From: Tetradesmus obliquus
Lineage: Eukaryota; Chlorophyta; Chlorophyceae; Sphaeropleales; Scenedesmaceae
Reading direction: 5' to 3'
DNA length: 64,000 bases
NCBI GenBank assembly: GCA_030272155.1
Contig: CP126202.1
Span: 3,369,501-3,433,500 of the forward strand
Part shown: positions 26,242-39,100 of the stretch, in pieces
Layout: every line of letters begins with the position of its first letter
How positions within the stretch are numbered: the stretch's first letter is position 1
Position numbers and translations under genes: made by a program
Notes under the pieces: generated by a model
Database searches by the model: none
What the model was told of the DNA's origin: nothing
The model's input: the letters and a program-made list of their open reading frames with translations, nothing else

Positions 26242-26246
26242 TTACA
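26242..26246 (-). terminator. Putative TGTAA polyadenylation signal of the lipase gene
   Basis: TTACA on the plus strand reads TGTAA on the coding strand, about 190 bases past the stop codon. Confidence 0.3.
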
Positions 26247-26284
26247 CAACACACACAGCAGCGAGCTCCTAATCAGTAGGGGTG

Positions 26285-26325
26285 TCCGCTTCAGCGGCTG
26301 GTGCTGTTCATGTACAGCATCACCG
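26285..26325 (-). repeat. Copy of the end of the lipase CDS in its 3' flank
   Basis: The last coding bases of the lipase gene (26440-26470, containing GCTGTTCATGTACAGCATCA) reappear about 150 bases further downstream. This matches the exon-edge duplications seen in introns. Confidence 0.6.
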
Positions 26326-26437
26326 CAACCAGCTTTCACAACCGCTTGCTGCTGCTGCAACATCCCCAGCGCCTGCCGCCCTCACCCCGCTGCTCCAACA
26401 CAGCAACTGCCGGAGGCAGCACACATATACAACCACT

Positions 26438-26809
26438 TCAGCGCCGGCTGCTGTTCATGTACAGCATCATCTTGCCCACAGGGTTGAGAATGTGCAGCCG
26501 CTGGTACCCAGCAACAGCAGCAGCGCCCTTGGGCCCCTCGCTGCTGCGCAGCCAGCCCTTCAGCACCTCAGGCACCAGGCTGCTGTGCTGCAGCGCTGCA
26601 ACATCCAGGTACTGCACTGCCTTGCTGCCGCTGGCCGCAACAGCCTGCAGGGGGCTCAGAAGCGGAGACACGGCCTGCACTGCGGCCTCTGCGGCCGCCT
26701 GCTGGTGGTACACGTTGCGCACGGCGTCCAGGGGCAGGCCCAGCTGCGAGAGGATGCCGCGGTGCAGCAGGTCCTCCAGCATGCCGTCCATGTCCTGCAA
26801 GAGCGAAAA

Positions 26810-26840
<31 letters not shown>

Positions 26841-29342
26841 AGATGAATCAGTTGTGCGTCAAATTCAGGGCAGCCAGCAATTTATTGGCCGCCCGGCTGC
26901 GAGAGGATGCCGCGGTGCAGCAGGTCCTCCAGCATGCCGTCCATGTCCTGCAAGCAGTAAGAGCAAACAGCAGCAGAGATAAATGTTTACTTTGGTTCGG
27001 AATTTGCATGTATGAGCAGCCAGCAGTTTGGTTCGGAATTTGCATGTATGAGCAGCCAGCAGTCTGGCTGCGAGAGGATGCAGCTACCAGTGCGCAAACA
27101 GTGTGGTTGCAAGCAGCAGCAGAGGTGCAGAGACAGACAGTGGGTGGAGGGCATGCAAGCAAACAGCAAGCCGACACTGGCATGGCTCCACACCACCCCT
27201 GAACCACTGGCCATGATGGAACCTGCAAGCCAACCCCCAACCGCCCAGTGCAGCGAGCCTGCAGGCTGCAGCCGTCCTTGCTGCACCACTGCTTGAAGTC
27301 TGCCCATGCACCCCCCGCCCATATCAACACAAGACACACCACGCCGCACACCCACCTGAAGGCTGCAGCCGTCCTTGCTGCACCACTGCTTGAAGCCCGC
27401 CTATGTGCCCCCCACCCATATCAACAAGTGACACACCACCCCGAAAACCCACCTGCAGGCTGCAGCCGTCCTTGCTGCACCACTGCTTGAAGTCCGGCAC
27501 CTCGCACAGCACCGCGGGCGCATTCAGCGTGTACACCGGCGCAAACAGCCCCGGCTGCATGCCGCGCGCCACAAACATCAGCAGCAGCAGCGCAGCCAGG
27601 CTGCCTCCGAGCCCCGAGCCACACAGCGCAATCTTCGCCCCTGGGCCAGACTCCTCAATGTGATCCAGCACCAGCGGCATGAAGCGGTTGTATAAGGCAT
27701 TCGCCTCGTTATACAGACGCTTGTTGATTTTGGCGCCCATGGTGTAGTTCTCAAACGTGGTGAGGTCGCTGCTCGCGCGCGTGCCTGCAACTGCTGCAGC
27801 AAGGCTCTCCGGGGCTTTGATCACAATGTGACGCAGCTTGCAGGAGCCGTCTGCAGAGTCTGCCACAAACCAGGTGGAAGCTGGCTCGCTGTATGTGGGG
27901 TAGCTAGGCTGCGCAGCACGCTTGAGCGCAGCCATGCTGCTAGCACTGCTGCTGCGCTGCGCAGCAGCATCGCCCACGCGGGGCAGAACTGGCATCGCAC
28001 CAGAGTCGCCGTACATGTCATCGTCTGACTGAGCATTGCTGAAGCTTGGCTTGGCTGCGGCTGCCTGCTTGCTGGCGGCTGCGCTGCCGCCCCTGCTGCT
28101 GCTGGCGCTGCTGGTGGCCTTGCCTGCTGCCGCTGCTGCACTGCGGATCTGGCTCTGCAGGGACTGCACGCGAGCCATCATGCGGCTAGCCTCGCCACGC
28201 AGGCCGCCAGCGCTGCTACCAGAGAGCCGCTCATAGTCGCTCTGTGCCTGCAGCTGCTCAAGTGTGTGAGCTCCCGGCTGTCCTGCAAAGTTCACGCTGG
28301 CACCGCCAAAGCTGCTGCTGCCGCTGGGGTTCCAGTCGGAAGCAAGGCTGGCGCTGCTGCTGCTGCCTCGGTTGGCGTTGCGGATCTCGGCCGCCATGAG
28401 CTCTGCTGCTGCGCGGATGTCTGCGAGGGGCAGTGCCATGCCGTCTCCAGACTCGCCGAAGTCTTCTGAGAACGAGTCGAGAGCCGAGCCAAACATGTCG
28501 TCGCAGGTGGCTGATGTGGTCACCAGCTGCAGCTCGTGCTCGGAGAGCTGCGTGGCCTGCAGGAGCATTAAAAACGTGTGGCAAGCAGGGTTGTTTCATC
28601 TAAGAAATGTGCTTGCAGGAAGATCTTCAGCACTGTGTGTGTGACACAGGTCAGGCTGGGAGTGTCATGCTGAAGGGCTCAGCCGGAAGAGGCAGCAGGA
28701 TGCAGCGCACTTAAACCTGTTGACAACTGTACTAAAGAGGAGTGTCACGCAGGGACTGAAGCAAGATGTCGCGTCACGGCAGATTGAACAGGTCAGCCCA
28801 TCTAGGAGGGCACTGCAGTTTCCAACGCTAGATGAACACGCCATAAGCCTGATTCTGCATATGCTTGTGTGGCGATTGTAAAAGCAACTGCTGGCTGTCG
28901 CGCAGTCAGGGTACTCAGGGTGACATAAAGCAAGCTTTCACTTACCAAAGCGCCAGAAGTGTGGCCTGCTGCACGTGTGAGCGCCATCAGCAGCTCCACG
29001 GATGGCCTATCAGCCAGAGGGACTGCCTGCACGGCCTTTCTGGGATGGATAGGGGCTTGTGCTGGTGTTGCAACCTCCACGGCCTGCGGATCGGGCAGCA
29101 CGTCAATGCATGAGGTGTGTGGACACCTAGCTAAGTGGTGTCAGTGCTAGGTCATCTGCACCGCATCTCCCACTCACCGCTGCGTTTGACCTGCCAGCGC
29201 TGGACTTGTTTAGCATCTTGCTTAGTGAAAACACGTTGTAGACCGAAACTGTGCGACCCCTGGACGCCCCGACTTTCCATGCCCTTCGCGCCTGCCCAGA
29301 ACCAGCGCAGGGTCTGAGGCTGGACTGCTGTGCATGTATCAT
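26438..29342 (-). CDS. PLIP-like plastid class 3 lipase, nucleophile serine missing (4 exons, 587 aa)
   Basis: Exons 29342-29178, 29083-28946, 28556-27453, 26794-26438; phase is zero at every junction. The first exon (55 residues, Arg/Ser-rich, almost no acids) is a good transit peptide. A Ser/Ala-rich linker follows. From about residue 300 the alpha/beta-hydrolase part resembles plant PLIP-type plastid galacto/phospholipases: TWFVADS, then FMPLVLDHIEESGPGAKI, then LCGSGLGGSLAALLLLMF, then ILNPVGKM near the end. The family nucleophile elbow is GHSLGGSL; here it reads GSGLGGSL, so the catalytic Ser (about residue 416) is Gly. The expected RDIVPR-type motif carrying the acid is not recognisable either. 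The protein is therefore probably a pseudolipase. The last intron is full of exon-edge copies. Confidence 0.85.
26896..27396 (-). repeat. Exon-edge copies inside the last lipase intron
   Basis: The true 3' end of exon 3 (27453) is copied at about 27356-27396 and again at 27259-27300, spaced 97-98 bases; each copy still reads FKQWCSKDGCSL. The true start of exon 4 (26794) is copied at 26896-26947, complete with an upstream TTGCAG acceptor and reading MDGMLEDLLHRGIL. A further pair of 35-base direct repeats (CAGCCAGCAGT-TTGG type) sits at 27010-27063. Confidence 0.85.
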
Positions 29343-30306
29343 GGTTCACAACCTTGAGCCTAAATGGTGGGCTACGATGCAGTAGTGGCGTGCACAGGAG
29401 CAGACACCGGGAGAAGTAGGCGCAAGCTGATGTATTCAGTGTCTTGTACACAAAGTTGTTAACGAACAGAGCCTCTGAAGGACTCCTTGACCTAAAGTTG
29501 TAGAAAGCCGGCGAGAACAGAAACAATATGGTTGACACGTCGGATAGAATATGACAAGGTGTCAATCCAACCTACCCTGCTTTTCATGCTGCTAAATATC
29601 TTTTGAAAGGTTTGCATTTTGTTGATTCCAGGGCAAGAACAGGGCAGCATTGATTGGAGGTCGGTCTACAACCCTACAGCCATCATCGGAAAGATCCAGA
29701 GCTGTGGAGCAGGACACAAAACGCGGCAGTAACTTCGTGATGTTGATAGATTTCAATCATTCGGCATTGCGTAGCTCATGTGTAGGTCGTTCATGTCAGC
29801 TGTGCACTCAGCAGATTTGCCCCCCCCCCCCCCCCCCCCCTCCCCCTGCCCTCAATGACCAGGCCAGTGTGGCTCTGGAATCTATCCTCGTGGTCAACGT
29901 ACTCACAACCACCAGGTGTTGCAAAATATACTTTTAGCTCGTTTATTTCTTCTCAGTTCCTCAATGATTGGGCTGCTGGTGTGTGAGCACCAACAGCTTT
30001 GTTGTACAGGAGTAGCACAAGAGACAAACAAGGTATCATCGGCACAATGAAGACAGGGCAAAGTCATAGGCAGCCCTTACAGTTCACAAAAGCGTGGGAG
30101 ACATACCGATTGCCTGATCACCACGGAGACTGCAAGGACAGCAGAGTTCTTGCACGTCTGACACTATGACAAGTTACAAACAGGAAGCGACTCTCAACAG
30201 CTTGACCTTCAATGTCGTTCAGATCCTTTGAAACAAGTTGTTTTGTAATCTGATCCCGCAGCAGCACCAACACGCTACGAGACGAGTGCCTTTCCCGCTT
30301 CATGCA
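29343..30306. other. Lipase upstream region with a pure C run
   Basis: No gene seen. 29819-29840 is an uninterrupted run of about 21-22 C, followed by T and more C (G-run on the lipase sense strand), able to form an i-motif or G-quadruplex. This stretch should contain the lipase promoter and ends at the hAT insertion site. Confidence 0.5.
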
Positions 30307-30314
30307 GCCAGAAC

Positions 30315-33300
30315 CAGGGGTGTTCCATTTCAGGTTTTTGGATCCTCGTGAAAGAAATTTCACGAAATCTGAAATGAAATGAAAAGTGAAACGCGGAACG
30401 TGTAATAGTGAAAGATGGCTGAGCAGCAGCAACAACCAGCGGGCGGGCAAGTTCAAACTGCAAGCTCTGCCCGAGTCGGACTCGCGCGTTCACGGCACGC
30501 ACTCGGCAACGATGATGAAACGTCTAACAAGAAGCAAAAGGGTGCAGCCCCCAGCTTTGCTCGCGACTGGATCAAGAAGGTTCAGGGCAAGCCCCACTGC
30601 ACCCACTGCAACGAGAGCGTGTCTACTAACATTACGCGCGCCAAACTCCACCTGCTGAAATGCCGTAAGTTCCTTGAGAGCGAAGCAGCACAGGCAGAGG
30701 CGGACAACGGCAACAAAGAGGTTCAGCGGGCTCTGCTGGAGCACAGCAGCAGGTGAGATGCAGCAGCGACTGCAACAGCAGCAGCAGCAGCGGCAGCAAT
30801 CATGATTGCGCTATGCAACATATCTGCTCACACTCCAAGTGTCCTTGCAGGCTTGGCCGGCAGGCGACACTCACTGGCCTGCTAAAAGGTGGCAGCAGCA
30901 GCGGTGCTGGTAGCAGTGCTGGCAGCGGCAGCGGCAGCGGCAGCGGCAGCGGCAGCGGCAGCGGGGACGGTGGTGGGGTGCCCTTCGTCAAAAAGTGGCC
31001 CAAGTTCACCAAGGAGGACTTTGAGGAGGCCAACACCCTCCTGGCCACAGCCATTTACTGCTGCAACCTGCCCATGACCATCGTTGAGCACCCGGACTTC
31101 CTGAAGTTCATCTACGGGGTGGCACCCTGGATGCAGGGCAAGCTGATTGGCCGCAAGGCCCTGGCAACCACGATGCTGGACAAGGTCTATGGCATGACTC
31201 GAAAGGAGGTGCAGCAGTTCCTGGACAAGCAGGTGATTGTCTGTAGGGATCCAAACATTGATATGCTGTTGCCAGCTCAGCAGTGTGCGATCACCGTCGG
31301 GGCTGACAGCGGCAGTCCATGCGCCCCTGTCCATATGCAGCAGCGCATTCCTGCACAGCAACATCTTGCACAAACAGTTTGTGGTTGCGTGCAGGATTTT
31401 GTGGCCACCAGCTCTGACGCCTGGTCCAGCGAGCACAATGCTGGCGCGCATGTGCTGAACGTGAACGCCATGGCCAATGGCACCAGCGTGTTCCTGGACA
31501 TGGTGTTCACTGGTGCTGACAGCCACACTGGCAACTACATTGCCACCCAGGTGGGTGTTCTGTGCAATGCAGTTGCCAGCAGTGCTAGATTGTGGCTGTG
31601 CTGAAGTTGTACGCTTGCTGACCCACAAAGTGCATCCAAGCTTCTGCAGGTTTTGACATTGCTGAGTTTCAGCTGCAATGATCTACCAGTGTTGGCAAAC
31701 ACAACTTTGCTGCTGCATCACCTGCAATGCCGCAGGTGGAGGGTGTGCTGGGTGATTGGCAGCTCAAGGAGAAGACGGTCAGCTTTGTCACTGATTGGGG
31801 CAGCAACATGATGAAGGCTGGCGACAGCCTGAAGGAGATGCTGGGCAACTACGTCGGCAGCGTCAACTGCCTGCAGCACCTGATCAGCAACGGCCTCAAG
31901 GACTTTGCCAAGAACGAGTCCCTGGCCAGCGTCATCTCCAAGGCAAAGGAGGTGGTTCAGTACGTGACAGGCCACTGCGCTCCCCGCGCCATCTATGACG
32001 AGAAGAAGAAGGAGCTGCACGGCACAGCGCTCATCAAGGCTGGCGCAACACGCTTTGGCAGCAACGTGCTAGCCATGGAATCAGTGGAGCGCAACGAGTG
32101 AGTTGGCAGCAGTGCTTTAAGTCTTATGAGTGCAGCTTGCTGGGTGTGCTGCTGTGCTGGCTGCATGTGTTTTACGGCAAGCGTGTGGGCTGCAGCAGTC
32201 AGATGACACAATGTGCTGCAAGGCCATGCCCTCAAGCTACATGCGCTGCCTGTGCTGCATTCTCACAGGAAGGTGCTGCGAGCCACTGTCGGCAGCGCTG
32301 AGTACGACGCATACATCCAAAAGCAGAGCAAGGCAGCAGACAAGGCAGCAGCGGTCAAGATCAAGGGGCTCATAAATGACACCAGCTCCACCCTGTTCAG
32401 TGATACGAAATGGGCTGTGGACACCCTGGCCCCCTTCCAGTCAGCCATCAAAGAGGTGAGGTGTGCGCTGAACGCAGCAACATAGCCGCACTGTGCTCTT
32501 GGGTGTAGCACTGGCGCAATTTTTCAGCATGCACAGTTGCACAGCACAGCATGCAATGACGTAGAAAACAATCCTTAACATTGCAAAGTATGCTGCTTAA
32601 CATTGCAAAGTATGCTGCTATGTCCAATGTGTGCTGCTACCCTGCAGGTTGAAGGGGACACTGCCAAGCTGTCTGACGCCTACTACACACTGCAGGTGCT
32701 CAACAAGCACGTGAAGAAGATCAAGGCTGTGCAAGGCAGCCTCGTGCACGTGCTGGAGGATGACGACACGCCTGTGCAGACTCAGCTGCTGGCGCTTGAC
32801 TTTGTCAACAGCGGCTTCGATGAGGCCTGGGAGCAGCGCACAAAGCAGGCGTGCACGGACATGGTGGTAGCAGCAGCGATCCTGGACCCCAGGTGTGTAT
32901 GGTGATCACATGCAGGCCAGAGTGAACATGTGGCTTCTGAAATGCAGCTTCAGCAACAGTAGTAGCAGCAGTTTGTTGTTGCACAGGTACATTCATGATT
33001 TGCACACATGTAGCAAGGCTAGTCACAAACAGTTTGTTGCAGCTGCACATAACCACATGATCAGCATCTAGGTGTGCTTGTCCTGCATGCAGGTACAAGC
33101 ACAAGATTGACAGCATGCCACCCGAAGACCTTACGCGCGGGGAGGCCTTCATTGAGAAGCTGGCAGGACGCATGTTTGGGCAGGAGGGTCAGATAAAGGC
33201 GACGGTAGGTGGCAACGCGCAGTACAACATGCCCAGCGTTGCACATTCAACTTCTATCTGTCAGAATGTGGGTGATGCAGCCTTCGTTGCATCATGCTGC

Positions 33301-34340
33301 AGTGTTTGTGGCAGGGAACGTGTCGTGGCTTGTTCACATTGAGCGATCTTCTTGCTGAACTTCGTGCATCGCTGCATTGCAGATGCGACAAGTCTCTGTC
33401 TCTGTGGTGTTGTTCAATGTCGCATGCAGGCGCAGCTGATGCTGTACAAAAATGATCCAGACAAGATAGGGGCGAAGGCAACAGCAGTGGCTGCCACGCT
33501 CACGGGCGGCGGCCTGACAGTGTCGCCTGTGATGTTCTGGAAGGACATCAGCCACAGCTGTGCTGAGCTGTCAAAAGTGGCGCGCATGCTGCTGTTCATC
33601 CCTCCTGCCAGCGCCACCAGCGAGCGCGTCTTCAGCGCTGTGGGCCGTGTGTGGGACTGCAGCCGCAGCCGCATGACGAGCACACGCGTGCGCAAGCTGC
33701 TGTTCATTTACTTCAACAGCAAGGCCCTCAGCCGCGATGGTGCAGTGCGCGATGCAGAGGACTTCGCAAAGTACCAGGAGTGGCTGGACAGCATCATAGA
33801 AGACGAGGAGCAGCAGCAGCAGCAGCAGCAGCAGGGAGAGGGGGAGGAGCAGCAGCAGGGGTAGCGCAGCATGCTAGCTGGATCATGACACAAGATGAGC
33901 AGCAGCAGAGTGGCACTGAGCTGGGAATGTGGCTTTGTTTTGCATATGTTCATGCTTGCTTGTACTAACCGGTGATGTGTACAGTTATTGTTGGCATAAG
34001 TTGATGATGATGATGATGATGATGAGTTGGTAGGAGCGCCCTCCTGCCCCCCACGTGGCAGCAAGCTGCAGGGAGCGCCTTGCAGTTCACTGCAGTAGGT
34101 TGCTTTGCATGGGTTCCAGGGGCCTCTGCTATGCTGTAACCCCTAAAAGATATATTGTAATGCTAATCGACTATTTCTGATATATCCTTGCGTGAGCCAA
34201 CGCGTTCCTCGCTCTCCAAAAGCCCATTTCGCTGTCATTTCACTTCGCGCAGTGGAGCCCAGATCGATTGAAATGTGAAATGAAATTTCAGTGAAATTAC
34301 TGAAACAATTAAAAGTGAAATCTGTAACGGCACACCCCTG
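30315..34340 (+). mobile_element. Complete hAT-superfamily DNA transposon (about 4.03 kb)
   Basis: The ends are terminal inverted repeats: the left end begins CAGGGGTGTTCC and the right end, read inward on the minus strand, begins CAGGGGTGTGCC; similarity continues for about 23 bases with a few mismatches. Both flanks carry the same 8-bp direct repeat GCCAGAAC (30307-30314 and 34341-34348), the target-site duplication length typical of hAT. Subterminal regions are rich in short GTGAAA/GAAATG words at both ends, probable transposase-binding repeats. The element encodes one apparently intact spliced transposase. The perfect duplication and intact reading frame suggest a young, possibly autonomous copy. 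Confidence 0.95.
30415..33864 (+). CDS. hAT transposase with BED zinc finger (8 exons, 738 aa)
   Basis: Exons 30415-30752, 30851-31232, 31395-31550, 31736-32097, 32269-32455, 32648-32892, 33093-33204, 33430-33864; phase closes at all junctions. N-terminal BED-type finger: HCTHC followed by KLHLLKC. A (Gly-Ser)n linker lies after it. The DDE-type core shows SSDAWSS (first Asp) and FVTDWGSNMMKAG (second Asp). The C-terminal hAT dimerisation domain reads LLFIPPASATSERVFSAVGR. The tail is a Glu/Gln run. It should cut and paste the surrounding element in the nucleus. The first intron begins with a run of CAG triplets. No frameshift or premature stop is seen. TGTAA lies at 34135. Confidence 0.93.
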
Positions 34341-34720
34341 GCCAGAACTGCCACTGAATTGAGCTACCACAACTTTTGACGACTAATCATCTGCTATATC
34401 GCATCTAGTTGACAGCACAAGGATTGCTCTGGTGACACTGTCTGCACAGCAACGATGAAACTGGCTCCCTCCCTGCAGGCCAGGGGCCATGTGCAGGCAA
34501 GAACGGTTTCCAGAAACAGGATCTTACTTTCAACAATGTTCGAATCTGCCAGCTGACGAAGTGGCACTCCTGCAGGGCCTTCAGCGTGCAGTTGTGTCGC
34601 ACCCAGGAGTGCCGAGGCACCGCCAGCAGCGCCTAGGTACGTTGTGAAGACACAATTTTGGATTGCGCTGCGTTTTGTGCCAATGAGATGCTGACCTGCC
34701 TCCTGTGGTGTGCAATGCAG

Positions 34721-36112
34721 TGCATGCGCTGAGTGACACGGCAAAGGCCACGATCGCTCCTGCAGCTGTGCCTGAGGCACTGACGGAGGCAGTGGCAGCA
34801 CCAGCAGCACCAGAAGTAACAACAGCGCCCGAGCTTCCTGCAATCAGCCTCCCTGCTGGTGAGCTGCAGCAGCAGGGCAGCTGACAGCAGCAACCAGCAG
34901 CGACAGCAGCAGCTGATGAGTTTGGCATGTGCTGCAGCATGGTCGCATGCTTAAAACAGTCTGACCATGCGATTTTTAGGCAGTGCTCCAGCCCAATTGT
35001 GCCTTGGCACAGCACATGCAGCCCTTATTGGCCTTCCAATTGCTTGCTGAGCTGCTTTTGCTTGAACTAAGCAATCGCCACTTGCCAGTTCCGTATGCAT
35101 CAGCTGCACTACACTTGCGTGTGCGTGGCACATCTGCATTTGCAATGTAATGGCCAATGATGTGGCTTTGTTCTGTGTGCTGCAGAGCTGCCACCGCTGC
35201 CAGATTTGAGTGCAGCCTCAGAGCAGGCGGCAAAGACTGTTTCAGACCTGACAGGAGGCGTCACATCTGCAGCAGCTGGTGGGTAGCCAATTCATGTGAA
35301 GCAGCAGCAGCAGCAGGTGCTGCACTGTATGGCTGGCAGCTAGCGCAGCAATCAGCGCATCAGCTGCTGGAGTACAGATGTGGATGCACACGCGCCATCT
35401 TGAGCAAGCAAGCTAAGCTGGCCTGATATCCAAACCAGCAAGAGCATTTGCTGCTGTGCTCCTTCACCATTGTTACTCCAGCACATGTAATCGGCTCTGA
35501 TTGGTGTGTCAGACCCTAAGAGTCTTCGCTTCAGTTCACACAGCTGGTCATTATCCTTTGTGCACACCATGCGCTGCTGTGGGTAGTCCTGCAGCTGCTG
35601 GTGCCTCTGCAACTCAGCGCAATGCATAGTCGACGCTGTATGCGACGTGCCCTGCTGCCCTGTGCAATCACCTGCAGGTGTCACTGACAAGGCAGCTGAG
35701 CTGGCATCTGCTGCCAATCAGGCCACAAGCCAGGTCACTGACGCAGCCGGCAAGGCAGCAGCAGACCTCACAGCAACTCTCAGTGGTGCCACCAGCGGTG
35801 TTACAAGCAAAGTAACAAATCTCACCAGCAACCTGGGCAAGGGTGCCTCTGATGTGGCAGGCAACGTCAGCAGCACGGTCAACAGCACGTTGACCACGGT
35901 CAAAGGCGGCCTTGACCAGGTCAAAGGCACCGTTGACCAGGCCACCGCTGGTTTGACAGGGGCTGTTGGCAGCGCGTTCGAGACAGTAAACAGCACAACA
36001 CAGCAGCTGACTGGCAAGGTCAATGCGACATTTGGCAGCACCACGGCTGCTGTGAACCAGACGCTGGATGCAGCCAATGCGCAGATCACCGCAGTGACAG
36101 GCCAGGTGAGCC

Positions 36113-36147
<35 letters not shown>

Positions 36148-39100
36148 TGTTGTCATTGCAATTCAAGCAGCAGCTGCAGCAGCTATGTGGGAGTGTCGCT
36201 GGCGGCAGTTATGCTGCCAACTGTTACCTGCAGATCAGGAGCACCTTGAGGTCTGAAGCTTGCAATGTTGGTATAGGCAGTGGGACAACAGCAGCAACTA
36301 GCTGGTGCCTGCGGTGCAAGCATACTCATATGCAGACATCCCAATACGAAACACACGCCCAGCAAGCAATGCATCGGCAAAAGGTGTGCCTCAAGAAGAC
36401 TGAATATATTTGTCCTCACTGTATGTGTATGCTGCCATCTGTGACTGAATATATGTGTCCTCACTGTATGTGTATGCTGCCATCTGTGACTGAATATATG
36501 TGTCCTCACTGTATGTGTATGCTGCCATCTGTGGTGCAGGTCAGCGCCAGCGTTGACGCTGCCACACAGTTATTCCTAGCAGCGCTGCCACCCCCTGTGA
36601 AGGACGCAGCAGTGGCAGTTGGCTCTGGCGTTGCTGCTGCAGCGCACACTGCTGTGGAGCACCCTCGTGCTGCTGCTGTGCTGACTGCTGCTGTGGCAGT
36701 GCCTGCAGCCATCAGTTACTACAAGGGGCGCTATGCGGGCTATGCAGGGGAGCTGTCACCTGGCCAGGTGGGCAGTGCTGTTAGGCCCTGATCCGTGCTG
36801 CATTGCATTGCTGTGTACTGTTGCGGACCACAAACGCATGTATGTGCAAGCCGCTTGCCTTGTATGTGTGCATGCCGATCATAGGTTATAATGCCCTCCG
36901 CTGCAGCTCCATCTGTGTACAGACCTGCACAGCAGTTGTGCAACTCGCTTGCATTTGAATGCAGACCTTGCATATCTGCAATGTATGCTCTGCCCTGCAA
37001 GTGTCGGTGCTGCTGGGGAAGAGAGCAGTGTGTTCCTGGTGGACATCCGGCTTGATGAGGCGCGCATGTGTTGTAACCTTATCGCTCAGTTATGTCATGT
37101 TATGTTTGCTCCCGCAGGTGTCTGTGCTGCTGGGCGAGGAGGCCAACGTGTTCCTGGTGGATGTCCGGCCTGATGAGGCGCGTGAGGAGGAGGGCCTGCC
37201 ACAGCTCAAGCTGCAGGCACGCTTCAGGGTGGCAGCCTTCCCGCTGCTGCAGGTGAGGCGGCTGATGGTGCACCAAAACACTGTTATCAAGTGTTACAGC
37301 TAGGTTCTCAACATGCTGTGGCGGCAGCATGAGCACACATATGCTGCGTCTGAAGTGCCTGTGCACGCTGCGTCGCGCAGCTGCGTATCAGTGGTGTGCT
37401 GGTTATCTGGAGGGTGATCTGTGCTCCCACGTAGCGGCTTGCAATTGGTGAACATTACTGCTGTCATGTTCCCAATCTTGGGGATCATTGTCAACTGCTG
37501 TCTGTATCATATGCCTGCGGGAAAAAATTGACTGTGCTGCCTCGGCGCATTGCGCCCGAGGCGGCCAACCCCTGGCGCTTTCTTGCACCCCCACAACAGC
37601 TGCTTTAGCATGGTCCGTGGGCTGACAATGAGTCATGTGCTTGCGCTGCCTTTGCAGAAGAATGATGTGCTGCCGCCGCGCATCGCGCGCGAGGCGGCCA
37701 AAGCAGATGAGCTGCGGCTGCTGCCTTGTGTACGCTTTGTATGCCCTTGCAACCTTGACGGTCCCGTCTTGCTGCTGTTTGCTGCTGCCCAGCTGCTGCC
37801 CCTTGCGGGGCCGCGTTGCATGCGAGGCAGCCGCCGCATTGTGTTGCTCCTAACCGCTGCTGCCATGCGCATCTACGATTTTGCTTGCAACGATTGTCAT
37901 GTGCCTGCCTGGCTGCCCTTTTACGCCTTTTACGCCTGCAGAAGAATGATGTGCTGCCGCCGCGCATTGCGCGCGAGGCGGCCAACGCAGAGGAGCTGCG
38001 GCTGCTCATCAACGCAGCTTACATCGCGGGCCTGCCGCCATGCCAGGTAAGGGGGCGCTGAATCAGCTTCTTATCAAGACATTGAGAACATTTGTTTGTA
38101 GCTCACAGGAGCTGCGGCTGCTGATCAACGCAGCTTACATTGCGGGCCTGCCACCATGCCAGGTAAGGGCAGCCTCACCAAGATTGTGGTGATGGACAGC
38201 ACCGGCAGCGACAAGGCACGTGACCTGGTGCGAACATGACTGTGGTGATGATTCAAGTGCCTTCGCACCCACATCTTTCATGCTGTGCAGTATTTTATGT
38301 TCGGTTTTGCAGGGAAGCCTCACCAAGATTGTGGTCATGGACAGCACCGGCAGCGACAAGGCGCGCGACCTGGCGCGCACATGATTGTGGTGATGATTCA
38401 AGTGCCTTTGCACTTGCATATTCCTTGCTGTGCACTGCTTTGCGTTGCTGTTTTGCAGGGGAGCCTGACCAAGATCATGGTGATGGACATCACCGGCAGC
38501 GACAAGGCGCAACCCAGCGCCCATCTTTACATTCCCCTTGCCTCGCCTGACCTTTATGTCCTCCGTTTTTCGCCTCACAGGGCAGCCTGACCAAAATCAT
38601 GGTGATGGACAGCACCGGCAGCGACAAGGCGCGTGACCCTTCCGTTTGCAGGGAAACCTGACCAAGATTGTGGTGATGAACAGCACCTGCAGCAACAAAG
38701 CGCGCGACTTGGCACTCGCACATGATTGTGGTGATGAATCATTTGCCTTCGCACGCACATCTCCCTTGCTGTGCACTGGTTTACTTTCCATTTGCAGGGA
38801 AGCCTCACCAAGATTGTGGTGATGGGCAGCACCGGCAGCGACAAGGCACATTGCACCATTCACTGATCATCATTTTTGTGCTTTGCTTGTAATTCTTTTC
38901 ACCCCTACAGGGCAGCCTGACCAAGATTGTGGTGATGGACAGCACGGGCAGCGACAAGGCGCGTGACCTGGCGCGCGAACATGATTGTGGTGATGAATCG
39001 CTGCCTTCGCACCCACATCTTCCTTGCTCTGCACTGTTTCATAATTCTCTTTGCAGGGAAGCCTGACCAAGATTGTGGTGATGGACAGCACCGGCAGCAA

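Noticed and set aside
34394..34843. 149-codon minus-strand open frame near the TROL 5' end
   Set aside because: It overlaps a phase-consistent plus-strand exon (34721-34858) and has no recognisable features.
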